NCBI GenBank assembly: GCA_905221605.1
Contig: CAJNDS010000061.1
Coordinates: forward strand, 164,001 to 228,000
Reading direction: 5' to 3'
Length of the DNA: 64,000 nucleotides
Source: Symbiodinium natans
Taxonomy: Eukaryota > Sar > Dinophyceae > Suessiales > Symbiodiniaceae
Each line of letters begins with the position of its first letter. Position 1 is the stretch's first letter. The notes under the pieces were generated by a model. That model was not told the origin of the DNA and did not search any database. It saw only the letters and a list, made by a program, of their open reading frames with translations. This document shows, one piece after another, positions 29,064 to 39,573 of the stretch. Made by a program: the position numbers and the translations under genes.

Positions 29064-29299
29064 TGCCTTGACAGGCCCTCGTCATGCCTTTGTTTCCGCA
29101 GGCTGGTCAAGTCTTCACCTCCTCGTTCAAAAGAATGGGGCCGGAGATGACAGGCACAAGAAGCTTGTGTCCTGTACGTCCCAGTTATGGTTTGTGGAGC
29201 AGAATATCTGGCGGTTCACGCGGGGCAAGCTGTCTTTGGCGAAGAGGCAGAGATAGGCAGAGCAGTTGTCGAGAGGTTGCACCGACCTGAAGATCACAC

Positions 29300-30930
29300 A
29301 AATGTGCGGACAACAAACTTACAATAATAAATCTGTTAATGAGTCAAGACTTGAAAGAAATCGTCAACCTGAGACTAGGGACCCAGCTTCTCTGAGGTTG
29401 TAGTTTTTTGTTTGAATGGTTTGGGAGTGGCTCTTAGGGCTCTCTTGGGTAGGGCTCTCCTGCAAGGCCCTCTTCTGTTTTTAGGGTAACAGGAACATCT
29501 TCCTATGTTTTGGTTATGTAAGGAAGGCCACCCAGCATGTATGTATGGCCTTCTAGGGCTCCTTGGCTTGCCACCCAAGATCTTCTTTTGGGGCTTAAGC
29601 TTTGCCACCTTGCATCTGCTTTTAGGGTGTAGGTTTACGGAGTCCCGCCTGCACCTCCATTGAGGAGCTCGGGGAACTTGCATGAAGAGACTGGCATCAT
29701 GCGAAAGCTAGTTTACAAGCGGGCGCCGCGCCAGACGCCGAACAGTCAGCACTCACGACTCGCGAAGCCCGTGCAAACATGATCCGAAGCGCAGGCTGCC
29801 AACTGCATACACGTGTTTCTCGCTTCTCCTGCTTCCTCTTTACAGCAGCGTGGAGGCCGAGTATTGGGAGCTCGATGTGGTTCGTGCTTGATCTAGCGGT
29901 TCTGGTTTCTTGCCAGCAGTTTGACATGATTGCCGTGCCTCAACCGCCAGCAGGTGCTGAAAAAGCAGATGCTCCTGGCCATGACGAACTCAGAAGGGTT
30001 CGGTTTAAAGTGAGGCCAGCCCGAGTGCCAAAGATGAGGCTGCAAGTGGTCTGAATACTGTTTCATTTTCGGTACAAATCTTTGCCGGTGCCCCTTGCAG
30101 ATGCCTCTCGCGCTCAGTTAAAGGGCCAAAGTCCCACTGCAAGCTGATTGTAGTGAGGGTACGCCTGAGACAAATCTGCCTTTGATGAGCTTGCTGCTTG
30201 AGATCTGCCACGGGAGTCGATGTAAGACAACGTTGTTGTGCATTCTTTCGCCATACAGAACTGCAATGGACTTTAAGCAAGTGTAGGACCGTGTAGACCC
30301 TGAGCCTGGGTGTTGAGCCTCCACTTCCCAACAGCCAAATACCAAACACGCACCCATTAAAATGCCCTGCTGCATGCGTGTGACCGTGATCGGGAATCCC
30401 TGCGCATGCCTGCCATCAAAAGCTTCATCCCATCCATGGCCAAAACAGAGGAGATTGATTAAGTTTAGTGTGATCTGTCACATAGCTGACATAGCTGTTG
30501 AACACATCTTCCAATGTATTGTGGCATGGATGATACGATAGAGCCCATGCAGTTTCTGGGTACAATACTGCAAGTCGCGACAAATCGCGACATGCCCCTT
30601 CGTCACCGTCTCTCATGGAATCGCCTGAGGCTTGTGGGACTTGGATGGACTCGGGGTGTATGCGCAAATTTGAGCTGCTGTTCCACTTGCTTCGTGCAAG
30701 ATCGATCCACCCAACGGAGTGCCAAAGACTTTGCACTCATGGTGGAGTCGCCCCTGCCTTACGCGTAGCAGTCGTAACAGTTTCGTTTGAAGTGGTATGC
30801 GGTGAAGATTCCGTTAAAGCACCTGGATCAGGACGGGCATTGTCTTCATGGGTAAAGCAAGCCAGCAGTACCCCAATTTTGCTCTAGAAGCTATTTAAGT
30901 CACATATCTTCTCACCTGCTTTCAGCGGAG
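29300..30930. other. Non-coding stretch with TAGGG-rich part
   Basis: 29400-29660 repeats words such as CTTAGGGCT, TTTTAGGGTAAC, CTAGGGCTCC and TTTTAGGGTG, perhaps a decayed telomere-like tract. No HECT catalytic-cysteine exon was found in either half of this stretch. Confidence 0.3.
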
Positions 30931-30944
30931 TGTGATTGCAGGGT

Positions 30945-31032
30945 GGTGGTTGTGGTGCTGCTGGTGCTGCTGGTGCTGCTGGTGCTGCTGGTGCTGCTGG
31001 TGCTGCTGGTGCTGCTGGTGCTGCTGGTGTGC

Positions 31033-31067
<35 letters not shown>

Positions 31068-31262
31068 GTGCTGCTGGTGCTGCTGGTGCTGCTGGTGCTG
31101 CTGGTGCTGCTGGTGCTGCTGGTGCTGCTGGTGCTGCTGGTGCTGCTGGTGCTGCTGGTGCTGCTGGTGCTGCTGGTGCTGCTGGTGCTGCTGGTGCTGC
31201 TGGTGCTGCTGGTGCTGCTGGTGCTGCTGCTGGTGGTGCTGGTGGTGCTGGTGGTGGTGGTC
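30945..31262 (+). repeat. GCTGCTGGT 9-bp tandem repeat
   Basis: About 34 copies of GGTGCTGCT over 0.32 kb, interrupted once near 31030-31045 and drifting to GGTGGTGCT at the end. All six frames are open, so open frames here say nothing about coding. Confidence 0.95.
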
Positions 31263-31787
31263 GACGCAAGCAGGCATAAGCGCACTAAGGGCGAGTGCAG
31301 AGGAAAACAGCTTAGGTCACGAAAGCAAGCTCTAGCAGACGTCACATGAATTCACACAACGATACAGACAGACAAGACACAGACACCTGCACCCGCACCA
31401 GCACCTCCGCCCGCAGTCTTTCGGTCACCGGGCCAGATGCAGCAAAAGCAACCCAGTGCGCACGAGGCGTTGATCCAGACGAGCTGGACCGAGTCCGGTT
31501 GCCTAGCTGGAGCGGCTCACGAGTGCCAGATGCATGCTGCAGCATGCGGAATCATGGCTACGTGGATTGTCCATGAGGTCAGTCAGGAGTCTGGGCGGCT
31601 GGAGGCAACTCCACTGCAGGGTAATAGGGAGTGAAGTGATAGTAGTCGTGAATTCCAGGTGTTGAGACACTTGGGGTCCCTGTTACGTTCAAGCCCGGGG
31701 CTGACATGAGCGAGGAACGCGAGCTACTGACCATCCTCCGGATCGGCAAACCTGTAAGTGCAGCTCCTTGCGCTCTGCTTGTGTAAG

Positions 31788-31850
31788 GTCAGAGCGTGCT
31801 GGAGCTCGGATGTGGCTCTGGGCTGCTGGCGAAGGAGGTCAGCCACACGT
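31788..31850 (+). CDS. Methyltransferase motif I exon
   Basis: The acceptor GTGTAAG|G leads into QSVLELGCGSGLLAKEV. Just upstream, at 31754, is a perfect GTAAGT donor after ATCGGCAAACCT, only 34 nt from the acceptor. That gap would be an exceptionally short intron, and it joins in frame only in a frame I cannot otherwise support. Confidence 0.6.
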
Positions 31851-32828
31851 TCTGGCATGGTGACTGTTGTAGGGCACCATGCGATCAGCAGAAGGGCCAG
31901 ACCACGACAACACGGTGCACTAGAGCCCAGCATTCAGCACAGTGGCAGCTCCAATCACGAGATCGGCGCAATGCAACTCACACACAAGGACACAGCTTGA
32001 ACGATGCAACTTGCACGCGCATGGGGTAGAAGCCAGGAGATTGCCGTGATGCTCGGTCTGGTACTCATGATGCTCACGATGTTTGCCTTGGGATGCTAGT
32101 CTCCTGTGTCTCCTATGTCTCCTTTGGCTCCAGTTACATGCACAACCCAATCAAGTCTCGGCATTCATGGTGCCAGCTTTCGGTCACTTTGTGTTCTTAC
32201 GATCCTCATGACGCTGTTTTTTGGCGGGTGGACGACATGGGTCCTTTCGCCTTTGATTTACTGTGGTGCTCACCAGGCCCTTTGATCTCTGGCCTATTCA
32301 CGTTTCCCACTACATGCCAACGATTGGAAGGCTCATCGCCGAGACATTGTTGGCGTCTGGAGCCTGTCAAGGGGTGTCGTTGATGCCCACTTGACGCAGC
32401 GCGAGCTGCGAACCAAGCTCAGGTCGAGATGTGTCCCGCGATGGCGCAAAAAGCGTCATGCGCCTGGAGTCCCCAACGAGCTCTTGCCACAGATGTTTGT
32501 ATGCACTAGGTCTACGCGGATGGACGTGGTGATACCCGAGAACCTTCTGGAGTACTATCCCCCGGAAAGATGCCAGCTCAGCATGCGCATGTGCGAGGAC
32601 TTATGGCCAACTTGAGGGCGTGGCTCCGATGCTTAGCTTGGCCATTGCCTGACCCCAGGCCCCGATGCCGTAGTGCTTTCGAATGTTTTGGAGCCTTACC
32701 CAGCAGAGGCGCGACACAGTGATACGCAGCAATCTGTCATTGTTGTATTATGTTGTTTTTGTTTTTTGCACTTGCCAGGTCAGGAGACTTCTCTTCGCGC
32801 ATGTCCGCGATTTTCTGCAGCCTGGTGG
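31788..32828 (+). CDS. SAM-dependent methyltransferase gene (region)
   Basis: Three exon-like pieces are in the order of a class I (Rossmann-fold) methyltransferase. The first is QSVLELGCGSGLLAKEV, motif I with the G-x-G-x-G loop that binds S-adenosylmethionine. The second is DAVVLSNVLEPYPAEA, motif IV/post-IV with D-x-V-x-x-x-x-V-L. The third is RRLLFAHVRDFLQPGG, the helix and P-G-G turn of motif VI. Spacing between pieces is enlarged by introns of about 800 and 65 bp. A motif II/III exon should lie between 31.85 and 32.65 kb but was not seen. The methylated substrate is unknown. A more general protein or small-molecule enzyme fits as well as an RNA one. Confidence 0.55.
32659..32714 (+). 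CDS. Methyltransferase motif IV exon
   Basis: The acceptor GACCCCAG|G leads into PDAVVLSNVLEPYPAEA. D-A-V-V-x-x-x-V-L is characteristic of small-molecule and protein methyltransferases. Confidence 0.5.
32779..32828 (+). CDS. Methyltransferase motif VI exon
   Basis: The acceptor CTTGCCAG|G leads into VRRLLFAHVRDFLQPGG, followed by GC (32829-32830) as likely donor. The reading matches the L-x-x-x-L-x-P-G-G turn. Confidence 0.55.
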
Positions 32829-32959
32829 GCGATCTGGCTGCACTTGTCAGGTCGCCAGTGATATGGTGAAAGTGCTCGTTGGAGAAGCGCCAGAGGGCTA
32901 ATCGGATCGGGGAGAACCGCAAGGAAAACATGTTGCTTTCTTTCTGTTTCGCTCTCTCT

Positions 32960-33700
32960 CTCTCTCTCTCTCCCTCTCTCCGCTCATGGGACGTGGGGGT
33001 CAAGTGTCGCAGGGATGTCATATGGATCACGAGCCTCCATGCGACCCGTACCGGTTCAGATCCATTCGTTGAGCTGGACCCGGAGGGTGTGCCGAGAAAA
33101 CATCATGTTGCCTCGATAAGCCTGGTATGCGTGGCCGGAGATGATGTAGCGTAGCCAGAACAATCAGCAGTCTTAGCATGTACGTGCACAGAGACATCCC
33201 AAACCTGGACTCTTGCTGGTGGCCGCTAGAATGCAATTGTCGTGCTCCACATGAACGCCACTTGTCATCCGGATTCTGAGTGTTGATTCGATCACGAGAT
33301 TCCCATACACTTACACTTGGCACATCTAGATGTGGATCAGATTCATTGGATTGTAAGCTGATGAGCTTTTGCTTGTTCTGCACAGTTTCAAGGCAGGTCA
33401 TCGTTGCTGTCACAGTGGGCGAGACTGGTTTGGGCCAAGGGCTCAGGGAGCTGTGTTTCAATATCTTTGTGCAGATCCCTTGAACAAGCAGTTTGCGTGT
33501 TCGAGGTACAGCATCAGAGTCGATCTTGGACCTGGTTCTGCCAAGTGTGCTTGTCCAAGTGGGGCTCCCGACATGACTTGTGCGTAACTTTGCAAATGTG
33601 CCACAGGCTCCACCCATGCAAGCGGATGATATCGAGGACGGATCCTGTAGCATTCTGGAGTTTGGAGCCAATAGAGGGCTGCCTCTCAGCTGCTCTCCTG
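32960..33700. other. CT microsatellite and unassigned sequence
   Basis: (CT)n at 32948-32976. A stretch near 33447 (GAVFQYLCADPLNKQFACSR) is codable but frame choice is unsure. It may be the C-terminal part of the methyltransferase gene. Confidence 0.25.
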
Positions 33701-33716
33701 AGAGACCCCGACGCAG

Positions 33717-33793
33717 GAAGACCTTCTGCTGGCTGGATTTGATGTCGCTGTGCCCGAACTTCTCTGCATCAGAAGAGAGCGTGAGGCAGGACT
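33717..33793 (+). CDS. Unknown micro-exon
   Basis: The acceptor GACGCAG|G leads into EDLLLAGFDVAVPELLCIRR and EREAG. It is well formed and amphipathic, but no family is recognised. The likely donor is just before TGAATC. Confidence 0.4.
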
Positions 33794-34018
33794 TGCGTGA
33801 ATCTTTCCAGCAAGAGATTCGGAAGTAATAAGTAGTCGTCGTAACGGACCGATTTCATTGTTGGCCATGTGCTCAAGCAACTCAAGGGCTTGTTGCCCGT
33901 ATCGGATCCAATGTGTACCTCTTGCTCGCAGCGAGCTCGCAGCAGCGAACGTGACTGAACGTTGCCAACGTAACTTTTTGTGACATTAAGTACGCCTTGC
34001 TAGAAAGCAACGCGGGGT

Positions 34019-34190
34019 CAGTTGCTGGAGCCAATGCCATGTCAAATACAGCCACGAACAATCCTGAAGCTGCGCCATCATGTTTTGATAAGCCGTGGAT
34101 GCAACAGGGTGAGCACTACTGAAGCCATGGCACTCCGATTTCGGCGAGAGGGCGACTTCATCAAGCACAGGGTGCACATGGAACGCGAGC
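34019..34190 (+). CDS. Unknown exon pair
   Basis: The first part reads SNTATNNPEAAPSCFDKPW before a GGTGAGCAC donor-like site near 34109. The second reads MALRFRREGDFIKHRVHMER followed by ELSQTHL, with an AAGTGT end. The second part faintly resembles the strand and helix around the lysine of protein kinases, but an Arg stands in the lysine place, so I do not claim a kinase. Confidence 0.33.
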
Positions 34191-34400
34191 TTTCCCAGAC
34201 GCACTTGACAAGTGTCGGATCTGCTTGCATTGTTCAGTGAGTCTCAGAATGACTGAAACTGCTTTGCTGGGCATGAGGTATGGGCATATCACCTTGGATC
34301 GAGGACAGCGCATTGAAACACGTGAGCTCATGTTAGTTCAGCCTTGTTCGAAATTGTTGTTTTGCATCTTTTTAACCATTGACGCATGCCTTGTCGCCAG

Positions 34401-34500
34401 GACTTCAAGTGGCGAGTGATTGATTGGCACTACCAGTACTACATGGGCCCGAAGGCATCGGCTGATCTGAGGGACAATCCATGGCGAATGTCTCTGCCTT
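34401..34500 (+). CDS. Unknown exon
   Basis: The acceptor TCGCCAG|G leads into DFKWRVIDWHYQYYMGPKA and SADLRDNPWRM. It is rich in aromatic residues and clearly codable, with no family recognised. Confidence 0.42.
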
Positions 34501-34942
34501 CTGTGGTAGGCCCGGAATGCCGTGATGTCGAATCAGAGGCATGCTCGATCCATCCAGGCCTTAGAAGCTGTTCAAGCTTGTTCGAGTTGTTAATATCTCG
34601 TAATTGCTGTGCGAAACGCCAGCGACCAAGCAATCACTTTTACCAGTGCTCAAAGTAGAACTGTCAACCAGGCAATACATAAGCTACATGTCGCATCCGT
34701 TCTCATTATTGTTTTCCGATCGCACAGGACATGTACGACAAGAGAGCTAATGGCTTTGTGCAAAGACTTGCCAAAGACGATGCTATCACCGCCCCATATT
34801 CTCCTGCAAGGAGTGCATGTTGTCGTGCGTTCGGGATGACACCTTGGCTTTACAAACACAGGGAAGAACTTTGCAGGACGAAATACTTCGCTTGGACCAC
34901 TTGCCTGCCAAGGGCTCATGCCCTAGTGAAAGCAGCGCTCAG

Positions 34943-35011
34943 TCATGGATGCGATACTTCAGGACATAGTCAGCTCCATGCCTCGCTTCGTTCCAGTGTT
35001 GGCTTCGTTTC
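34943..35011 (+). CDS. HEAT/ARM-like exon
   Basis: The acceptor GCGCTCAG is followed by MDAILQDIVSSMPRFVPVLA and SFQ, with AG at the end. A helical solenoid pattern; its neighbour at 35052 continues it. Confidence 0.4.
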
Positions 35012-35051
35012 AGTGGTTCTCGTCAGGCGGTTGACTTGTGAGGCTTGTCAG

Positions 35052-35129
35052 GCTGAGGCTGCTGGGGCTCTCGCCAAATGGGCCCATTAAGCCCTCGATC
35101 CGATTGCGGACGTACTCGTTGTGAACCTA
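35052..35129 (+). pseudogene. ARM/HEAT-like exon with in-frame TAA
   Basis: The acceptor CTTGTCAG|G leads into AEAAGALAKWAH, then TAA (35088-35090), then in the same frame ALDPIADVLVVNLR. Both halves fit one ARM/HEAT repeat pair. Either the TAA is a real break, or the first half ends at a GC donor before GCCCAT and the second half starts elsewhere. Confidence 0.38.
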
Positions 35130-35185
35130 AGGTCACGCCGCTGCATAAGAGTTCCAATCCATTCTGCCCGGTGACTCCAAACAGA

Positions 35186-35273
35186 ACCGGTTGGCGCGAG
35201 TACATCGAGCAAAAGGAGCCTGGGCATCTGAGACGCTTCTGGCCAGCGTTGCGAGATCTTCTCAGTGCAGTTG
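35186..35273 (+). CDS. Helical exon
   Basis: The frame reads REYIEQKEPGHLRRFWPALR followed by DLLSA, with a GTGAGT donor at 35275. It suits the helical gene in this region. Confidence 0.42.
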
Positions 35274-35283
35274 GTGAGTGCGT

Positions 35284-35324
35284 GGAATTATCATTATTAT
35301 TATTATTATTAATATTATTATTGT

Positions 35325-35365
<41 letters not shown>

Positions 35366-35550
35366 CTACTACTACTTCTGTTATAATAATAATAATTATT
35401 AATATTATTATCACTATTCTGACATTTATTATTGTTACACTTATATTCGTATTATTGTTACTAGTATTGTTATTACTATATTGTGAAATTATTTGAATCT
35501 GCCGTCGCCGTCGCCACCGCCGCCCTCGTCGTCGTCGTCGTCTATTATTA
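35284..35550 (+). repeat. ATT, ACT and CCG/TCG trinucleotide tracts
   Basis: Successive blocks of ATT, then (ACT)n with 14 or so copies, ATA/ATT again, and finally GTCGCC/GTCGTC. Different trinucleotides abut with little unique DNA. Confidence 0.9.
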
Positions 35551-35817
35551 ATGGTAAACGCTTGCGCGCGCCGCCTCGGCAGCCGGGCCGGCCCACGGAC
35601 GGGAAAGGAGGAAATAGGGTTTCTGGACCCCCACGGCATCGGTTTGCAGCTCCTCCAAGCGATGAAGGGGGGTCCCACAGGGCGGGGGGTGCGTCACAAA
35701 CTTTGGCATGGGGAAGTTAGGGGGAAGGAGACCGGATCAGGTCTGCTTGTTCCAAACGCTTCTCGGCAGGAAGCCGAGGCAAATATTATTCTTGTTTTTA
35801 TTCTTATTCTCATTGTA

Positions 35818-35882
35818 TGTATATATATATATATATGTATATATAGATGTATATATATATATGTACATATATATATGTATAG
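35818..35882 (+). repeat. (TA)n/(ATGTAT)n tract
   Basis: Alternating TATATATG and TATATAGATG units. A second tract of ATACATATATACATATG at 36405-36445 is similar. Confidence 0.85.
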
Positions 35883-35988
35883 AGTGTCTCGATCGTAGCC
35901 TATGATGCTGTCTCAGGAGGTGCGGGGCGCTGTGCGGCCAACATCTCCGAAGAACAAGCAGCCAAAGTCTCAGAAGCTGTTTATCAAG

Positions 35989-36120
35989 AGTTCCCCTACC
36001 ACCCCCCTCTTTTCAACCTCCCCCGGTTCCCCTCATAATTAAGGCTATTTGGGGACAATTAAGCCTAAATAAAGCTAAGAAAAGGGGGAGGGGTGGTACA
36101 GAGAGGGGTAGTAGGGAAAC
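35989..36120. repeat. Imperfect inverted repeat
   Basis: The left arm AGTTCCCCTACCACCCCCC (35989-36007) matches the reverse complement of GAGAGGGGTAGTAGGGAAACC near 36100-36121. An inner AATTAAGG/CAATTAAGCC pair and TACCACCCC/GGGGTGGTA further support folding. It lies just upstream of the longer hairpin. Confidence 0.5.
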
Positions 36121-36143
36121 CTATGAGATTGTGGCAATGGCTT

Positions 36144-36235
36144 GGGATGTTCCCCCTTGTACTAACAGTCCTTAGTGGGGATTATAGTTATTCTAATCCC
36201 CATTAAGGACTGTTAGTACAAGGGGGGAACATCCC
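36144..36235. mobile_element. Long near-perfect hairpin, MITE/foldback-like
   Basis: A left arm at 36144-36184 (begins GGGATGTTCCCCC) and a right arm at 36194-36235 (ends GGGGGGAACATCCC) are reverse complements over about 41 bp with one mismatch and one inserted C, around a 9-nt loop TAGTTATTC. The sequence CAATGGC occurs at both ends (36135-36141, two bases outside the left arm, and 36235-36241, overlapping the last base of the right arm), as expected of a 7-bp target duplication. No protein is encoded. Alternatives are a cruciform-forming regulatory element or a hairpin RNA precursor. Confidence 0.6.
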
Positions 36236-36727
36236 AATGGCCCCAATGAGAATGCAGAGACTGGCCCAGGCACAAAATCCAACACATCATGGATCCGAAG
36301 CCAAAGGCTGGACTAGCTCTGTCTCAGCTTTTTCAGCATCGAGACTGAGAGGTCCATGTGAAAGTCGTTTTGGTATGTGCCATATATGTATGATTATCGA
36401 AAAAAAGTATATATACATACATATATACATATGTACACGTGTATGTCTGTACATTGCTGCCATGCAGGGCTCCAAGCATGTGATGTCTGGGACGGACGAC
36501 ACGGTTCCCATCTTTCCAACACAAGTCTGAGCGGGGCCTTGGATTCGCTGCCAGCAGTCTGCTCTCGCAGTTCATCTCATCTGAAGCTAGAAGGTATTTG
36601 AAGCTATTGGTTGCTGCTGGCACGCTGGCCGAGAGCACAAAAGTTGTGCCATGCTGTGCCATGCTGGGTGCTCTGGGTGCATCTGGGTGCCTTCGGCCTT
36701 GCCTATCCTTGCCTTGCCTTGGAAGCT

Positions 36728-36790
36728 ATTATTATCATTATTATTAATATTAATTATTATTATTATTAAATATTATTATTATTATATTGA
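36728..36790 (+). repeat. (ATT)n tract
   Basis: ATT/TTA repeats with a few ATTAAT breaks over about 60 bp. Confidence 0.9.
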
Positions 36791-36918
36791 CGTGGCATGG
36801 CATGACAATTGCGTCCAGGAGCCGAGCAGAGTTCAGCGGCGATCCATCGCGAATTGCTCAGGTCAGGTCGATCCTCTCCATCAGTCCATGTTCTGATCCT
36901 TTGTCCTGCTCATCCTAG

Positions 36919-36985
36919 CCGACGCTCCTGGGGATTTTGGATGAGTTTGTGTGTGCCAAGGCGATCCTGGTCGGAAAAAAGGCTC
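36919..36985 (+). CDS. Helical micro-exon
   Basis: After CATCCTAG the frame reads PTLLGILDEFVCAKAILV followed by GKKA. Amphipathic helix and loop, HEAT-like. Confidence 0.42.
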
Positions 36986-36999
36986 GAGCTTAATGAGCT

Positions 37000-37760
37000 T
37001 GATGCTACGCAAGTGAATTTGAGACTCTCCTGAGCCTTGACGGAAAAGAAAAGAACTGCCCGCTCCATTTGCGCAGCATCGCTGGGAAGAGTTAGATGGT
37101 GGGAACACATCACGTGCACTAACTTTGGGCCGTGCCTGAGCTCAAGCCCTCATCCGGGAACGGTTAAATCACGCGATACTATTTTGACTTCACGATTGTA
37201 GCAGGCGCGCAGCAGGGCGACTGTTGCGAATGTGCAAAGTAATGATCAGCTATCAACTGTAACGGATGAACATGGCTCTTGCCAGGCCACCATGGATGCC
37301 TACGGTATTTTCCTTGGAGGCTTTCATATCGATGCCCAGACCTTCGAGGCCTGGCTTCCCTCCTTCCCCCTTTTTGGGAAAGATCGACAGACCTCGACGC
37401 AGGCCCTCTTCGGGATGATCGTGGTTATGGTGATGCTTCGGCTGGAGCTTTTCAGGTGTGAGAAAGAGACTTCGTCATGTGGCATCATGCTTTTGCAGCT
37501 GCTTTGTTCCGGGACATGTACCAAGATTGAGAGGCGGGCGGTCAATGGACGTCCGGGTGAAGCAGCTCCGCCTGCGCCTGATCTCCCCTCATCACAAGTG
37601 TGAGGTATCAGCTGGCAACGGATCATGATGAGAAGGGCTGCATATGCCAGCCACTAGGTCAGCCGACAAGTACAAGAAACTGCTGCGAGAGTGCGCACCA
37701 GAGGCAAACCACAGATAGGCTTTGTTGTTTGAAGATACGCGAATGCTCTAGCCACAAAAT
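37000..37760. other. Unassigned stretch
   Basis: A 123-codon frame (37232-37603) includes DAQTFEAWLPSFPLFGKDRQ and a hydrophobic part (FGMIVVMVMLRLELF). It could be coding but overlaps a second frame, and I found no family. Confidence 0.25.
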
Positions 37761-37775
37761 TCCGAAGAGCTGCAG

Positions 37776-37865
37776 GCGATTGGAACTCTCGCATGCATTC
37801 TGCTGGTGATTGCCTTGCGATCCCGCGGCGACACCATTGGAGAGTCAATGGACGAGCGCTCCCGA
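37776..37865 (+). CDS. Helical exon
   Basis: The acceptor GCTGCAG|G leads into AIGTLACILLVIALRSRGD and TIGESMDERSRE before a GTCAGC donor. One hydrophobic helix and one charged segment. It could be HEAT-like or a short membrane helix. Confidence 0.42.
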
Positions 37866-37960
37866 GAGGTCAGCGCCTCGCATGTAGACTCGTCGTGTAT
37901 CAGTTGCAAGATCAACTCATTGTTGGAGCTTCGGGTTCAAGTGAAACACAGATGTGGCAG

Positions 37961-38026
37961 GCTTGGGAAGCCATAAAAGCACAGTGGCCGGTGCTGATGA
38001 CGGCAGACACGCTGCTGGCCCTGCAG
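37961..38026 (+). CDS. Helical micro-exon
   Basis: The acceptor GATGTGGCAG|G leads into AWEAIKAQWPVLMTADTLLA and LQ, ending CAG|GC. Well formed but unrecognised. Confidence 0.42.
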
Positions 38027-38876
38027 GCACGGGGCTTACACTGCATACCCCTTGCACTTAGCAGCACACCTGCTACGTGCTGCTTCGTCAACTGCATGGC
38101 TAGCCAGCGAAAGTAGCTGAAAGGCTTCCTGGCTTGCAACCCGCACATACCCGCACAATCCTGTGCCACCGCGCTGTTGACTTGGACAATAGGGTGTCAA
38201 ACGTCACGGAAGCCAGCTATTTGTCTGCAGGCTCCGGCTTTAGCTGTCGTCCGCCCTGTTCTCAAGTTGGATCTCTTTGTGCGCACGCGTGGGCGGGCCG
38301 GCGGCGTGCGTGCGTGTGTGGGCGATGGGTCCGGGTTGGGTGAGCGGGTGCAAGCTGCAGGAACTCGCTGCTCTCAAGTAGGAGCATCTCAAGTGCATGG
38401 GTCCAAAAAAACCTCCCAATCTTCGATTTTCGAGGCAATGGCATCTTTGGAAATTCGGCCCGCAAAATGAGTTTTTCTTTTTTTCAGAGTTGGCTGTTTG
38501 CAAAGCGACATGACATTGGCCACATGAAACTACGCAAAAGCTGGCGTCTCACACATTGGGCGCATGCAGGATTTGTGGCCATCCATCGAAGACCTCAGTC
38601 AAACCCCAAGGACACCACTGTACCGAAAATGAGATGCTCACGCACACCGCGCATTGCTAGTACCAGAGAAGCACAAGGAAAGGGTGCTGCGCTGCTGCCA
38701 GTAGCTTTTTGGCTTCTGACGTTTTTCTGACGTTCACCTCAGGGCTCTGCTGTGGCTGCCACAGCCCGGGCAATTGCCAGGTGATGTTGCGGCTGATCGT
38801 CGTGCTCTCGGCCGTGCTACGATCAGGCGCGCACATAGGTCAGAGCTCCCGCTGCTACGATACATGCCGTCGCGGT

Positions 38877-38961
38877 GGTCTACTTTGAGGAAATGGGAAG
38901 ACCTCGCCTTTGTTGGAGGAATGTGCCTTGCCACGTGCCCAAGGAAGATCCCGCTCTTCAC
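38877..38961 (+). CDS. Possible exon
   Basis: The frame reads STLRKWEDLAFVGGMCLATC followed by PRKIPLFTG, with GTGTGTGAGAG as the donor side. No family recognised. Confidence 0.33.
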
Positions 38962-39062
38962 GGGTGTGTGAGAGAGAGAGAATGGTTTGATGTGATTGAC
39001 TGCTTGTGTTTGAGGTTGTGGTTCGGGGGAGCTGCTGCGAGATCAGCCGTCTTGATGCACAG

Positions 39063-39168
39063 CAAGGCCAGAAGAAAGTCTTTGATGCCGCCGTTCCTAC
39101 TTCTGCATTGTTCCAGGCCTATTGGCTTGAAGGACCTGTCGGCGGAATGATTCCCACAATTTTGGAGG
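39063..39168 (+). CDS. Possible exon
   Basis: The frame reads KKVFDAAVPTSALFQAYWLE followed by GPVGGMIPTILE, ending at a GTCTGA donor or stop. A codable, mixed helix. Confidence 0.38.
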
Positions 39169-39468
39169 TCTGAGTGCTTCCTTGCCTGCTGGATCTGCAT
39201 CCGGGCTTTCTTGGCCGTAGGTTATGCTGGCACCGTTGCTGTTCCTTCTGGGCAAGCAAGCGCTGCGCCGATCGACATTGACCATGACGGTGGTCGGCGG
39301 CCATGCTGCACGCGTCAAGACAGATCAATGCACGAAGGGTTTCGTGTAGGTCACGGTGTTGGTGGGCATCTTTGCGCAGCGGAACAACATTCATTTGGCC
39401 GGGAACCGAATGAGCTTGAGTTGCTGGTGGGGGCTGTTTTTCCCTGTCCTGCGTGAAGCCATGGAAAG

Positions 39469-39573
39469 GCCGAGGAGCAGGAAGCCAACCTGCTCTTCAC
39501 TGCCGCGCACAGCTTTGAGCTGTTATCAGCAGTTCTTTGGCAAGAACAGTTGCCTTCTGTCTTCGGCAGCGAG
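39469..39573 (+). CDS. Helical exon with canonical donor
   Basis: The acceptor GGAAAG|G leads into AEEQEANLLFTAAHSFELLS, then AVLWQEQLPSVFGSE. The exon is bounded by GTATGT at 39574, a canonical donor. Family unknown; a helical-repeat or tethering protein is possible. The next exon starts 39 nt later. Confidence 0.5.

Noticed and set aside
30884..31349. Five long open frames (poly-Ala/Pro, poly-His/Gln, poly-Val/Leu, poly-Cys/Trp)
   Set aside because: All are translations of one 9-bp repeat in different frames and strands.
34125..34190. Protein-kinase ATP-lysine segment (ALRFRREGDF)
   Set aside because: Arg stands in for the invariant Lys, and no glycine loop, HRD or DFG exon was seen near.
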